Origin: Luteibacter sp. UNC138MFCol5.1
Lineage (GTDB): Bacteria > Pseudomonadota > Gammaproteobacteria > Xanthomonadales > Rhodanobacteraceae
NCBI RefSeq assembly: GCF_900110505.1
Contig: NZ_FODZ01000002.1
Span: 362,113-426,112 of the forward strand
DNA length: 64,000 bases
Direction of reading: 5' to 3'
Within the stretch, counting starts at the first letter, position 1. Every line of letters starts with the position of its first letter. A model generated the notes under the pieces. The model saw only the letters and a program-made list of their open reading frames with translations. It was not told the origin of the DNA and made no database searches. Shown here one piece after another: positions 46,225 to 54,276 of the stretch. The translations under genes were made by a program, and so were the position numbers.

Positions 46225-46233
46225 TGTGGATAA
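46225..46233 (-). promoter_or_regulatory. Consensus DnaA box upstream of dnaB
   Basis: The minus strand reads TTATCCACA, an exact DnaA 9-mer, between rplI and dnaB. One match can arise by chance in a window this size, but its place in the dnaB upstream region is suggestive. Confidence 0.45.
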
Positions 46234-46252
46234 CTTGTGGACGGAAACGAAA

Positions 46253-46274
46253 ACGGGCGCCTTGCGGCGCCCGT
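46253..46274 (-). terminator. Terminator of rpsF-rpsR-rplI
   Basis: ACGGGCGCC pairs with GGCGCCCGT around a four-base loop, followed on the minus strand by TTTCGTTTCC. It lies 27 bases past the rplI stop. Confidence 0.8.
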
Positions 46275-46300
46275 CGTCGTGGATCGCGGTGAATCGGGGC

Positions 46301-46747
46301 TTACGCGCCGACGACCTTGACCTTGACCGTCTGCTGCACGTCGGCGTGGAGGACGACGATGACATCGTACTCGCCCACGTTGCGGAAGGGGCCTTCGGCC
46401 TGGATCACTTCGCTCTTGTCGACTTCCAGACCCTTGGCGGTCAGGGCTTCGGCGACGTCGCGCGGCGTGACCGAACCGAACAGCTTGCCTTCCGGCGAGG
46501 CGTTCACTTCGATCGTGACCTCGGCGCCTTCGAGCTTGGCGGCACGACCCTCGGCACCGGAGAGCTGCTCCTTGGCCTTGGCTTCGTACTCGGCGCGACG
46601 GGCTTCGAACGCTTCGAGGTTGGCGGCGGTCGCGCGAGCGGCCTTACCGGTCGGGAGGAGGAAGTTACGACCGTAACCCGGCTTGACGTTGACCTTGTCG
46701 CCGAGATTACCGAGGTTCTTCACCTTCTCGAGGAGGATGAGTTCCAT
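46301..46747 (-). CDS. rplI: 50S ribosomal protein L9
   Basis: L9 (148 residues) has the N-terminal rRNA-binding domain [28 protein letters not shown], a long linking helix and a C-terminal domain with [15 protein letters not shown]. It closes the rpsF-rpsR-rplI operon. Confidence 0.98.
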   Translation of the reverse strand: MELILLEKVKNLGNLGDKVNVKPGYGRNFLLPTGKAARATAANLEAFEARRAEYEAKAKEQLSGAEGRAAKLEGAEVTIEVNASPEGKLFGSVTPRDVAEALTAKGLEVDKSEVIQAEGPFRNVGEYDVIVVLHADVQQTVKVKVVGA

Positions 46748-46853
46748 GGGATGTTCCTTTTCGTTAGCACGGAATGGGCCCCGTGCAGCCAGGACGGTTG
46801 TCCGAAATATCTGCAGGTGAGCGCCCCGGCCTCATGGCGAGGGCGCCCGACGA

Positions 46854-47084
46854 TCAGACGTCGTGGTTGTCGGTGTACGGCAGCAGCGAGAGGAAGCGAG
46901 CGCGCTTGATCGCGGTCGCCAGCTGGCGCTGGTAGCGTGCCTTCGTGCCCGTGATGCGGCTCGGGACGATCTTGCCGTTCTCCGTGATGTACTGGCGCAG
47001 GGTGTTAAGATCCTTGTAATCGATCTCTTTCACGCCTTCGGCGGTGAAACGGCAGAACTTGCGGCGGCGGAAGAACTTGGACAT
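46854..47084 (-). CDS. rpsR: 30S ribosomal protein S18
   Basis: S18 (76 residues) begins [13 protein letters not shown] and contains the conserved [26 protein letters not shown]. It lies 15 bases after rpsF, whose product it binds on the 30S platform. Confidence 0.98.
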   Translation of the reverse strand: MSKFFRRRKFCRFTAEGVKEIDYKDLNTLRQYITENGKIVPSRITGTKARYQRQLATAIKRARFLSLLPYTDNHDV

Positions 47085-47099
47085 GTCTGTGATCCCCGA

Positions 47100-47519
47100 T
47101 TAGTCGTCGCTGTCGCGATCGTTGTCGTTATCGCGGCCAACGCGGCCTTCGCCGTCGTTGTCGTCGTCACGGCGACGCGAACCCTTCTGCTCGTCCTTTT
47201 CCTTGCTCTTGAGGATGAAGGACTGCTCGACGTCGGCTTCGTCGCGACGGATCACGAGGTGGCGCAGGACGGCGTCGTTGAAACGGAAGCCCGTCTCGAG
47301 CTCGTTCAGGGCGTTCTGCGAAACCTCGATGTTCAGCATCACGTAGTGAGCCTTGGCGAGGTTCTCGATCGGGTAAGCCAGCTGGCGGCGGCCCCAATCT
47401 TCCAGACGGTGGATCTTGCCGTTGTCGCCTTCGATCAGCGTCTTGTAACGCTCGATCATGGCGGGCACCTGTTCGCTCTGGTCCGGATGGACCAGGAACA
47501 CGACTTCATAATGACGCAT
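47100..47519 (-). CDS. rpsF: 30S ribosomal protein S6
   Basis: S6 (139 residues) begins [25 protein letters not shown] and includes [20 protein letters not shown]. After residue 100 it carries a highly charged tail of Arg, Asp, Asn and Gly ([18 protein letters not shown] and more), longer than the core needs. E. coli S6 receives added C-terminal glutamates; whether this tail is modified is unknown. ATG 47519 is chosen as the family start. Confidence 0.97.
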   Translation of the reverse strand: MRHYEVVFLVHPDQSEQVPAMIERYKTLIEGDNGKIHRLEDWGRRQLAYPIENLAKAHYVMLNIEVSQNALNELETGFRFNDAVLRHLVIRRDEADVEQSFILKSKEKDEQKGSRRRDDDNDGEGRVGRDNDNDRDSDD

Positions 47520-47655
47520 GGTGGCTCCTTGTGGATGCACCCCTCGCGGGGATGGCAGCCTCCCGGCGGGCCGGTGAGGCAAGAAACCCCTCCGGACGGA
47601 GAGGTAGCCGCGCATTGTAAGGAGATTGGGGCGCCCAGGGCAAGCGGGCGCGCGG

Positions 47656-47982
47656 TCAGGAAACCGTGAAGCTCTCGCCGCACCCGCATTCGCCGGTGGC
47701 GTTGGGGTTGTGGAAGACGAACGAGGCGTTCAGGCCCTGGCGCTGGAAGTCGATCAGGGTGCCCTCCACCAGGGGCAGGCTTTTCGGATCGACCACCACG
47801 CGGATGCCGTCGATGTCCAGCACCCGGTCGTCCGCGGCGATGTCGCCCGCGAGGTCGACGACGTAGCCGAACCCGGAGCAGCCCATGCGCTTGACGGAGA
47901 AGCGCACGCCGCTGGCCTCGGGGGCTTTCGCCAGGAAGGCGCGCATGCGGTCGGAAGCGGCGGGAGTGATCTGGATGCTCAT
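47656..47982 (-). CDS. iscA: Iron-sulfur cluster assembly protein, IscA/ErpA family
   Basis: This 108-residue A-type carrier holds or delivers Fe-S clusters. The three conserved cysteines are present: one in [10 protein letters not shown] and two in [10 protein letters not shown]. It is monocistronic and divergent from asnS. IscA and ErpA cannot be told apart with certainty; ECGCGESF is closer to IscA. Confidence 0.9.
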   Translation of the reverse strand: MSIQITPAASDRMRAFLAKAPEASGVRFSVKRMGCSGFGYVVDLAGDIAADDRVLDIDGIRVVVDPKSLPLVEGTLIDFQRQGLNASFVFHNPNATGECGCGESFTVS

Positions 47983-48103
47983 GAAAACGTTTTCTGGCCG
48001 TGGTATATCGATGAACGGTGCCGTTCACGCGACCCTTACATTATCATGCCGGGTCGCGTCCCTTGCGCCTCAACATGCGGCGCCCTTTCTGGAGTTTCAA
48101 TCG

Positions 48104-49507
48104 ATGACGGTGGTAAGCGTCAAGCAGGCCCTCGCCGGCGGTGCATCCGCGGGCGAACACGAGGTGACGGTCCGCGGCTGGGTCCGCACCCTGCGCGAGT
48201 CCAAGGGTGGGCTTTCCTTCGTGAACGTGAGCGACGGCTCCTGCTTCGCCCCGATCCAGGTGGTGGCCACCGCCGATCTCGCGAACTACGAGACGGACGT
48301 GAAGCACCTTTCCGCGGGCGCCGCGGTCATCGCCACGGGCAAGCTCGTGCCGTCGCAGGGCAAGGGCCAGGCCTTCGAGATCCAGGCGACCCGCATCGAG
48401 GTCACCGGTTTCGTCGAGAACCCCCTCACCTACCCGATCCAGCCCAAGCAGCACTCGATGGAGTTCCTGCGCGAGGTCGCCCACCTGCGTCCGCGCACGA
48501 ACCTGTTCGGCGCGGTCACGCGCGTGCGCCACACGATGATGACGGCGATCCACCGCATCCTGACGGAGCAGGGCTTCTTCTGGATCAACACGCCGATCAT
48601 CACCACGTCCGATGCCGAAGGCGCCGGCGACATGTTCCGCCTGTCGACGCTCGACCTCGCCAACCTGCCGCGCGACGACAAGGGCAACATCGATTTCCGC
48701 AAGGATTTCTTCGGCCGCGAGGCGTTCCTGACCGTGTCGGGCCAGCTCAACGTGGAGGGCTACGCCCTGGCGATGAGCAAGGTCTACACGTTCGGCCCGA
48801 CCTTCCGCGCCGAGAACTCCAACACCACGCGTCACCTGGCCGAGTTCTGGATGGTCGAACCGGAGGTCGCCTTCGCCGACCTCAACGACAACGCCGATCT
48901 CGCCGAGCTGTTCCTCAAGGGCATCTTCAAGGCCGTCCTCGACGAGCGTCCGGACGACATGGCGTTCTTCGCCGAACGCGTCCAGCCCGACGCCATCACG
49001 CGCCTGGAAGCCTTCATCGCGAAGCCCTTCGAGCGCATCGACTACACCGAGGCCGTGTCGATCCTGCAGAAGTCGGGCAAGAAGTTCGAGCACCCCGTCG
49101 CCTGGGGCGTCGACCTGCAGACCGAACACGAGCGCTATCTCGCCGAGGAACATATCGGTCGCCCGGTGGTCGTCATGAACTACCCGGAGCAGATCAAGGC
49201 GTTCTACATGCGCCTGAACGACGACGGGAAGACGGTCGCGGCCATGGACGTGCTGGCGCCGGGCATCGGCGAGATCATCGGCGGCGCCCAGCGCGAGGAA
49301 CGCCTGGACTACCTCGACCGCCGCATGGACCAGTTCCATCTCGACAAGGCGACGTACGACTGGTACCGCGACCTGCGACGCTACGGCACCGTCCCCCACG
49401 CCGGCTTCGGCCTGGGCTTCGAGCGCCTGCTGGTGTACGTCTGCGGCCTGTCGAACATCCGCGACGCCATCCCCTACCCCCGAGCGGCCGGGAGTGCCGA
49501 CTTCTGA
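48104..49507 (+). CDS. asnS: Asparaginyl-tRNA synthetase
   Basis: AsnS (467 residues) charges tRNA-Asn. An OB-fold anticodon domain ([25 protein letters not shown]) is followed by a class II catalytic core with motif 2 [21 protein letters not shown] and motif 3 [13 protein letters not shown] 48104 has GGAG at a normal distance. Confidence 0.98.
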   Translation: MTVVSVKQALAGGASAGEHEVTVRGWVRTLRESKGGLSFVNVSDGSCFAPIQVVATADLANYETDVKHLSAGAAVIATGKLVPSQGKGQAFEIQATRIEVTGFVENPLTYPIQPKQHSMEFLREVAHLRPRTNLFGAVTRVRHTMMTAIHRILTEQGFFWINTPIITTSDAEGAGDMFRLSTLDLANLPRDDKGNIDFRKDFFGREAFLTVSGQLNVEGYALAMSKVYTFGPTFRAENSNTTRHLAEFWMVEPEVAFADLNDNADLAELFLKGIFKAVLDERPDDMAFFAERVQPDAITRLEAFIAKPFERIDYTEAVSILQKSGKKFEHPVAWGVDLQTEHERYLAEEHIGRPVVVMNYPEQIKAFYMRLNDDGKTVAAMDVLAPGIGEIIGGAQREERLDYLDRRMDQFHLDKATYDWYRDLRRYGTVPHAGFGLGFERLLVYVCGLSNIRDAIPYPRAAGSADF

Positions 49508-49522
49508 ACCCCTGAGACGATC

Positions 49523-50335
49523 ATGCCCCCTTCCCTACCCCGTCTCCTGCTCCTTGGCGCGGCCCTCGTGGCGCTCGGCGCCTGCCGGAGCATCGTGCCG
49601 CCGAACTTCCGCCCGCCGGAGAATCCGACGAACACGATCGACATCGCGCGGAAGACGCTCGAAGGCGCGGCACCCTGCTGCGGCAGCTTCGCCGACCTGT
49701 CCTACCAGGACATGCTGCCGTGGCAGCCGCAGCGCTTCGAGCTCAACAAGGACAGCCCGGTCGCCAACCTCAATGGCGACCGCAGTTACTTCCTCGCGTT
49801 CCGCCTGCCGCAGGGCGCCGCGCTGCCGTACACCATCGCGATGAAGTCCGAACTCAACGGACGCTGGCTGAGTTCGAGCTATCTGTTCGCACCGACGGTG
49901 GTGCTGCTCGACGACGCGTTCCAGCCGCTGCATTCCGAAGACATCCAGCTGTGCGAATACATCGGGTGGACGAGCGAGACGACAGGCGCCTTCGGCAAGT
50001 TCAAGGTCGTGGACGACAAGGCGCGCTACCTCGTCGTGTATTCCTCGGCGAAGCAGCAGCAGGGCCAGACGTACTGGGAGCAATCGCCCACCACGTTCTC
50101 GGCCGAAGCACCGGTGAAGATGAACCCGGCCGGCAGCTTCAAGATCGCCCACGGTCCGGACGGCGTGCTCTTCGTCGGCGTCCAGAACGACACCTACAAG
50201 CGCGCGATCAACAACGCGGTCTGCAAGCAGCCGCAACAGGGCGACGGCGTGATCCAGACGATCCGCAGCGTGGTCACCACCGACCTGCTGCGCCAGGAGC
50301 CGGACACGAAGAAAGACAAGGACAAGGGAAGCTGA
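49523..50335 (+). CDS. MalM-like lipoprotein
   Basis: This 270-residue lipoprotein (lipobox LVALGAC, Cys21) resembles the MalM family. A beta-rich domain (SYFLAFRLPQG, SSSYLFAPTVVLLDDAFQPL) is followed by a charged C-terminal tail ending in Lys/Asp repeats. MalM of enteric bacteria belongs to the maltose operon and its role is unsettled. No maltose genes are nearby here, so a general envelope role is as likely. It sits 15 bases after asnS and just before a small membrane protein gene. Confidence 0.7.
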   Translation: MPPSLPRLLLLGAALVALGACRSIVPPNFRPPENPTNTIDIARKTLEGAAPCCGSFADLSYQDMLPWQPQRFELNKDSPVANLNGDRSYFLAFRLPQGAALPYTIAMKSELNGRWLSSSYLFAPTVVLLDDAFQPLHSEDIQLCEYIGWTSETTGAFGKFKVVDDKARYLVVYSSAKQQQGQTYWEQSPTTFSAEAPVKMNPAGSFKIAHGPDGVLFVGVQNDTYKRAINNAVCKQPQQGDGVIQTIRSVVTTDLLRQEPDTKKDKDKGS

Positions 50336-50344
50336 GCCGACGCC

Positions 50345-50677
50345 ATGGTGACCGCCGTCTATCTCTACCTGCTGCTCCTGCTCGGCGCCGTGGCGTTCTT
50401 CCTGGTGCACTTCGTCGCGCAGTGGCGCTTCACCGTGCTGCTGCGCCAGCGCTACCCGGACCAGTGGAAGACCATCACCGAAGCCGACACCGGCCGACCG
50501 AACGGCATGGCGAACTGGCTTCGGGTGCGGCGCGTGCTGCGCTCGGACGCGCCCGCCCTGTTCAACGACGACGCCCTCAACCGCTGGCAGCGCTGGTGGC
50601 GCCTGGCGCCCTGGTTCGCGTGGCCGTGCTGGTTCGCCGCAATGGCGATACAGTGGTGGGCGATGAAGCAGGGCTGA
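50345..50677 (+). CDS. Small integral membrane protein of unknown function
   Basis: This 110-residue protein has a strong N-terminal membrane helix (VYLYLLLLLGAVAFFLVHFV), a basic middle segment, and a Trp-rich second helix near the C terminus (WRLAPWFAWPCWFAAMAIQWW). It recalls the universal stress protein B layout of two helices, but the match is too weak to name it. It is nine bases after the MalM-like gene and probably co-transcribed. Confidence 0.65.
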   Translation: MVTAVYLYLLLLLGAVAFFLVHFVAQWRFTVLLRQRYPDQWKTITEADTGRPNGMANWLRVRRVLRSDAPALFNDDALNRWQRWWRLAPWFAWPCWFAAMAIQWWAMKQG

Positions 50678-50712
50678 TCCGCCCGACCCCAACCGCCCCA
50701 GGGAGCGAACGC

Positions 50713-51501
50713 ATGGATCTTCGTCTCACCGGCCGTCACGCACTCGTCTGTGGCGCCTCGCAAGGCCTCGGACGTGCCACGGCGTTCGAGCTGGCCGAAC
50801 TCGGCGCCAGTGTCACGCTGCTCTCCCGATCCGCCGACGCGCTGGCCGCCCTTGCCGCCGAACTGCCGGCCACGCAGCCGGGCCAGACGCACCGCTACGT
50901 CGCCGTCGACATGCTCGACACCGACGCGCTCGCCGCCGCGGTGGAGGGCGTCGTCGCGGACCACTCGGTGCACGTGCTCGTCAACAACAGCGGCGGGCCG
51001 CCGCCGGGACCGATCGCGAGCGCCGATACCGAGGCATTCCTGAGCGCCTACCGCCAGCACGTGATCGCCGCGCAGGTACTCACGCGCGCCTGCCTGCCGG
51101 GCATGCGCGAAGCGCGCTACGGGCGCGTGATCAACATCATCTCTACGTCGGTCAAGGAGCCCATCCCGAACCTCGGCGTGTCCAACACCGTGCGCGCGGC
51201 CATGGCGGGCTGGGCGAAGACGCTCGCCTCCGAGGTCGCGAAGGACGGCATCACCGTCAACAACATCCTGCCCGGCTACACGCGCACGCCGAGGCTCGAG
51301 GCGCTGGTCGAGGAAAGCTGCCGGGCCGGGCGCTCTCGCGACGAGGTCGAGCGCGGGCTGCTCGCCAGCGTGCCCGCCGCGCGGTTCGCCGAGCCCTCGG
51401 AAGTCGCCGCGATGATCGCCTTCCTCGCCTCCCCCGCCGCCGGCTACGTCAACGGCACCAGCATCCCCATCGACGGCGGCCGCACCCGCGGCCTGAACTG
51501 A
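50713..51501 (+). CDS. SDR family oxidoreductase lacking the YxxxK motif
   Basis: This 262-residue Rossmann protein has CGASQGLG at residues 13-20, NNSGGPPPG after strand 4, and the Ser region IISTSVKEPIPNLG. Where classical SDRs have YxxxK the sequence is SNTVRAAM, so Tyr and Lys are absent. A distinct SDR subgroup shares this SNxxR pattern and is often annotated as 3-oxoacyl-ACP reductase. It is placed ten bases before the aminomuconate semialdehyde dehydrogenase gene, so it may act in aromatic-ring catabolism. Chemistry is unknown. Confidence 0.8.
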   Translation: MDLRLTGRHALVCGASQGLGRATAFELAELGASVTLLSRSADALAALAAELPATQPGQTHRYVAVDMLDTDALAAAVEGVVADHSVHVLVNNSGGPPPGPIASADTEAFLSAYRQHVIAAQVLTRACLPGMREARYGRVINIISTSVKEPIPNLGVSNTVRAAMAGWAKTLASEVAKDGITVNNILPGYTRTPRLEALVEESCRAGRSRDEVERGLLASVPAARFAEPSEVAAMIAFLASPAAGYVNGTSIPIDGGRTRGLN

Positions 51502-51510
51502 AGGGCGGCC

Positions 51511-52962
51511 ATGCTCGCGCTCGCGAACCTGATCGACGGTCGTTCGCGCGCGCCGCGCGCGGGCGGCTATCTGGACGTGGTCGACCCCGCCGTCGGCGCG
51601 AGCTTCGCGCGCTGCCCGGACTCCGATGCCGACGACGTGGCCGATGCGGTGGCCGCCGCGGTGCGTGCCGCGCCGGGGTGGGCCCGGACGCCGGCCGAGG
51701 CCCGGGCGCGATGCCTGCATCGCCTCGCCGACGCGATCGAGGCGCGCCTGGAAGCGTTCGCCGCGGCGGAATCGCAGGACAGCGGCAAGCCGCTCGCCCT
51801 CGCCCGCACGCTCGACATCCCCCGCGCCGTCGCCAACCTGCGCTTCTTCGCGGCGGCCGCGGGCCAGTTCAGCGGCGAATCGCATGCGATGGAGCAAGGC
51901 GCCATCAACTACACCCTGCGCCTGCCGCTCGGCGTGGTGGGCTGCATCAGCCCATGGAACCTGCCGCTCTACCTGTTCACCTGGAAGATCGCGCCCGCGC
52001 TCGCGGCGGGAAACACGGTCGTGGCGAAGCCTTCCGAGGTGACGCCGTACACCGCGTGGCTGCTGGGCACGCTGCTCGACGAGGCGGGATTTCCACCGGG
52101 TGTGCTCAACATCGTGCATGGGACGGGCCCCGTCGTCGGCGAGGCCATCGTCACGCACGAGGCGGTCAAGGCGATCTCGTTCACCGGCAGCACGCGCACG
52201 GGCATGGCGATCGCGTCGGCAGCCGCGCCACGCCTGAAGAAGGTGTCGCTGGAACTCGGCGGCAAGAACCCCGCGATCGTGTTCGACGACTTCGACTTCA
52301 GCGACGCGTCGATGGCGACGATCGTCCGCTCCGGATTCGCGAACCAGGGTGAGATCTGCCTGTGCGGCTCGCGTCTGCTCGTGCAGCGGTCGATCTACGC
52401 GCGTTTTCGCGACGCGTACCTAGCGCGCGTCCGTGCGCTACGCGTCGGCGATCCGCTCGACGAGCGCAGCGATCTTGGCGCGCTGGTTTCCGAGGCGCAT
52501 TTCGCGAAGGTGACCGGCTGCATCGCCCGCGCACGCGACGAAGGTGGCCGCGTCCTCACGGGTGGCGGCCGCGTGGCGGTGGAGGGGCGCTGCGCGAGCG
52601 GGTGGTTCATCCAGCCCACGGTCATCGAAGGCCTGCCCGCCGATGCGGCGACCAACCAGGAAGAAATCTTCGGTCCCGTCGTCACGCTGATTCCCTTCGA
52701 CACGGAAGACGACGCGCTGGCGATCGCGAACGGCACGCCGTACGGCCTCGCCGCCTCCGTCTGGACGCGCGACGTGTCGCGCGCGCACCGCTTCGCCGCG
52801 CAACTCGACTTCGGTATCGTCTGGGTCAACTGCTGGATGCTGCGCGACCTGCGCACGCCGTTCGGCGGCAGCAAGCAGTCGGGCGTCGGGCGCGAAGGCG
52901 GGTTCGAGGCCATGCGTTTCTTCACCGAAGCCAGGAACATCTGCATCGACCATGGCCACTGA
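51511..52962 (+). CDS. 2-aminomuconic-6-semialdehyde dehydrogenase
   Basis: This 483-residue aldehyde dehydrogenase has SPWNLPLYL (Asn150), SFTGSTRTG, the general base Glu248 in LELGGKNP and the nucleophile Cys285 in NQGEICLCGSR. The CLCGSR form and the overall sequence fit the 2-aminomuconate/2-hydroxymuconate semialdehyde dehydrogenases. The next gene, a RidA-type deaminase overlapping by 11 bases, supports 2-aminomuconate as the product. It continues the route begun by ACMSD at 4814-5839. Hydroxymuconate use is an alternative. Called nbaE or amnC in other species. Confidence 0.88.
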   Translation: MLALANLIDGRSRAPRAGGYLDVVDPAVGASFARCPDSDADDVADAVAAAVRAAPGWARTPAEARARCLHRLADAIEARLEAFAAAESQDSGKPLALARTLDIPRAVANLRFFAAAAGQFSGESHAMEQGAINYTLRLPLGVVGCISPWNLPLYLFTWKIAPALAAGNTVVAKPSEVTPYTAWLLGTLLDEAGFPPGVLNIVHGTGPVVGEAIVTHEAVKAISFTGSTRTGMAIASAAAPRLKKVSLELGGKNPAIVFDDFDFSDASMATIVRSGFANQGEICLCGSRLLVQRSIYARFRDAYLARVRALRVGDPLDERSDLGALVSEAHFAKVTGCIARARDEGGRVLTGGGRVAVEGRCASGWFIQPTVIEGLPADAATNQEEIFGPVVTLIPFDTEDDALAIANGTPYGLAASVWTRDVSRAHRFAAQLDFGIVWVNCWMLRDLRTPFGGSKQSGVGREGGFEAMRFFTEARNICIDHGH

Positions 52963-53377
52963 CATCATCCGCGCCGACGGCGCCCCCGCGCCCGTCGGCG
53001 CCTACCCGCACGCGCGCCGCGTCGGCCCGCTGCTGTTCCTCTCCGGCATCGGTCCGAGGGTGCCGGGAACCGACGCCATTCCGGGAAACGTCGTGGACGA
53101 TGACGGCCGCCTGGTCTCGCACGACATCGAGTCGCAATGCCGGCAGGTGTTCGCGAACGTCCGTGCCGTGCTCGAGGCCAGCGGCGCGCGCTTCGAAGAC
53201 CTCGTCGACGTCACGGTCTATCTCACGGACATGGCGAACGACTTCGCCGCGTACAACCGGCTCTACGCCGAGGCCTTCGCGGGCGTGGACGCGTGCCGCA
53301 CCACGGTGGAGGTGAACGCGCTGCCGACGGCGATCGCCATCGAGCTGAAGTGCGTGGCGGCGCTCCACACTCCGTAG
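52952..53377 (+). CDS. RidA family 2-aminomuconate deaminase
   Basis: This 141-residue RidA/YjgF-fold protein matches the 2-aminomuconate deaminase group (NbaF/AmnD) in length and in PVGAYPHARRVGPLLFLSGIGPR and VEVNALPTAIAIELKCVA. It would deaminate 2-aminomuconate to 4-oxalocrotonate after the dehydrogenase encoded just upstream (start overlaps that gene). General RidA enamine hydrolysis is the fallback reading. Its TAG stop is the head of a REP pair. Confidence 0.87.
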   Translation: MATDIIRADGAPAPVGAYPHARRVGPLLFLSGIGPRVPGTDAIPGNVVDDDGRLVSHDIESQCRQVFANVRAVLEASGARFEDLVDVTVYLTDMANDFAAYNRLYAEAFAGVDACRTTVEVNALPTAIAIELKCVAALHTP

Positions 53378-53472
53378 GAGCGCGCCCTGCGCGCGACAGC
53401 TTCTGGGGCCGTGAGCCACAGGACACGTGCAGACCTTCGCGAAAAGATGTCGCGCGCAGGGCGCGCTCCTAC
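53374..53472. repeat. REP inverted pair (BIME), GTAG-head family 1, shared by two convergent genes
   Basis: A direct unit from 53374 (GTAGGAGCGCGCCCTGCGCG) and its inverse ending at 53472 enclose about 50 bases. The left head supplies the TAG stop of the RidA gene and the right head the TAG stop of the convergent hutG-like gene. Arms and interior match the element at 26640-26735. Confidence 0.92.
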
Positions 53473-54260
53473 TTCAGGGGGGTCGGCTCCAGACACACCT
53501 TCAGCATCTCCCCGATCAGCACCTGCACGTTCGCCGCCTTCCGCGGCAGGTATTCGAACGTGTCCTCGTCCATGTAATTGACCTGGGCGAGTTCCAGCTG
53601 CACGGCGTCGACGCCGTCGTCGGGCCTGCCGTAGTGACGCGTGATGTACCCGCCCTTGAAGCGGCCGTTCACGGCCCAGGAATAATCGGCCTGGCCCTCC
53701 AGAAGCGCAGCGAGTTTCGCCTGCAGCGCCGGCGAGCAACTGGCACCGTCGGCGGTGCCGAGGTTGAAGTCCGGAAGCCGCCCTTCGAACAGCATGGGCA
53801 CATGGCTGCGGATCGAATGGCCTTCCCACAGCACGGCGCGGCCGAACTGCTTGCGCAGGCGCCTCAGCTCGTCGGCGAGCGCCGCGTGATAAGGCTTCCA
53901 CCAGCGCTTCACCCGGTCGGCGACTTCCGTCGCATCCGGCTCGGCGCCCGGCCGGTAGATGGGCTCGCCGCTGAAGAGGACGGTCGGCACGAGTCCCGTT
54001 TCGCTCCGGCCCGGATACAGCGCATGACCATCCGCCGGACGGTTGAGGTCGACGACATAGCGCGACGCGAACGGCTTGATCACGCTGGCGCCAAGGGCAC
54101 GGGCGAAGTCGTAGAGTTCGGCCACGTGCCAGTCCGTGTCCGGACTCCGCCGCGCGGGGCGCTTCATGCGCGCGGCGAGGTCGTCGGGAATCGCGCTGCC
54201 GTTGTGCGGCAGGCTGATCAGGAGCGGCGCGGTGCCGCGGTGCAGGGTGTACGGGGTCAT
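53469..54260 (-). CDS. hutG: N-formylglutamate amidohydrolase (HutG-like)
   Basis: This 263-residue enzyme hydrolyses N-formylglutamate to glutamate and formate, the end of one histidine degradation route. Family segments are LLISLPHNGSAIP, DTDWHVAELY, SRYVVDLNRP and LWEGHSIRS, with metal-binding His/Asp/Glu in each. No other hut genes are adjacent, so the physiological substrate is inferred. It stands between a REP pair and gor. Confidence 0.87.
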   Translation of the reverse strand: MTPYTLHRGTAPLLISLPHNGSAIPDDLAARMKRPARRSPDTDWHVAELYDFARALGASVIKPFASRYVVDLNRPADGHALYPGRSETGLVPTVLFSGEPIYRPGAEPDATEVADRVKRWWKPYHAALADELRRLRKQFGRAVLWEGHSIRSHVPMLFEGRLPDFNLGTADGASCSPALQAKLAALLEGQADYSWAVNGRFKGGYITRHYGRPDDGVDAVQLELAQVNYMDEDTFEYLPRKAANVQVLIGEMLKVCLEPTPLK

Positions 54261-54276
54261 GCCGCCAGTGTAGCGC

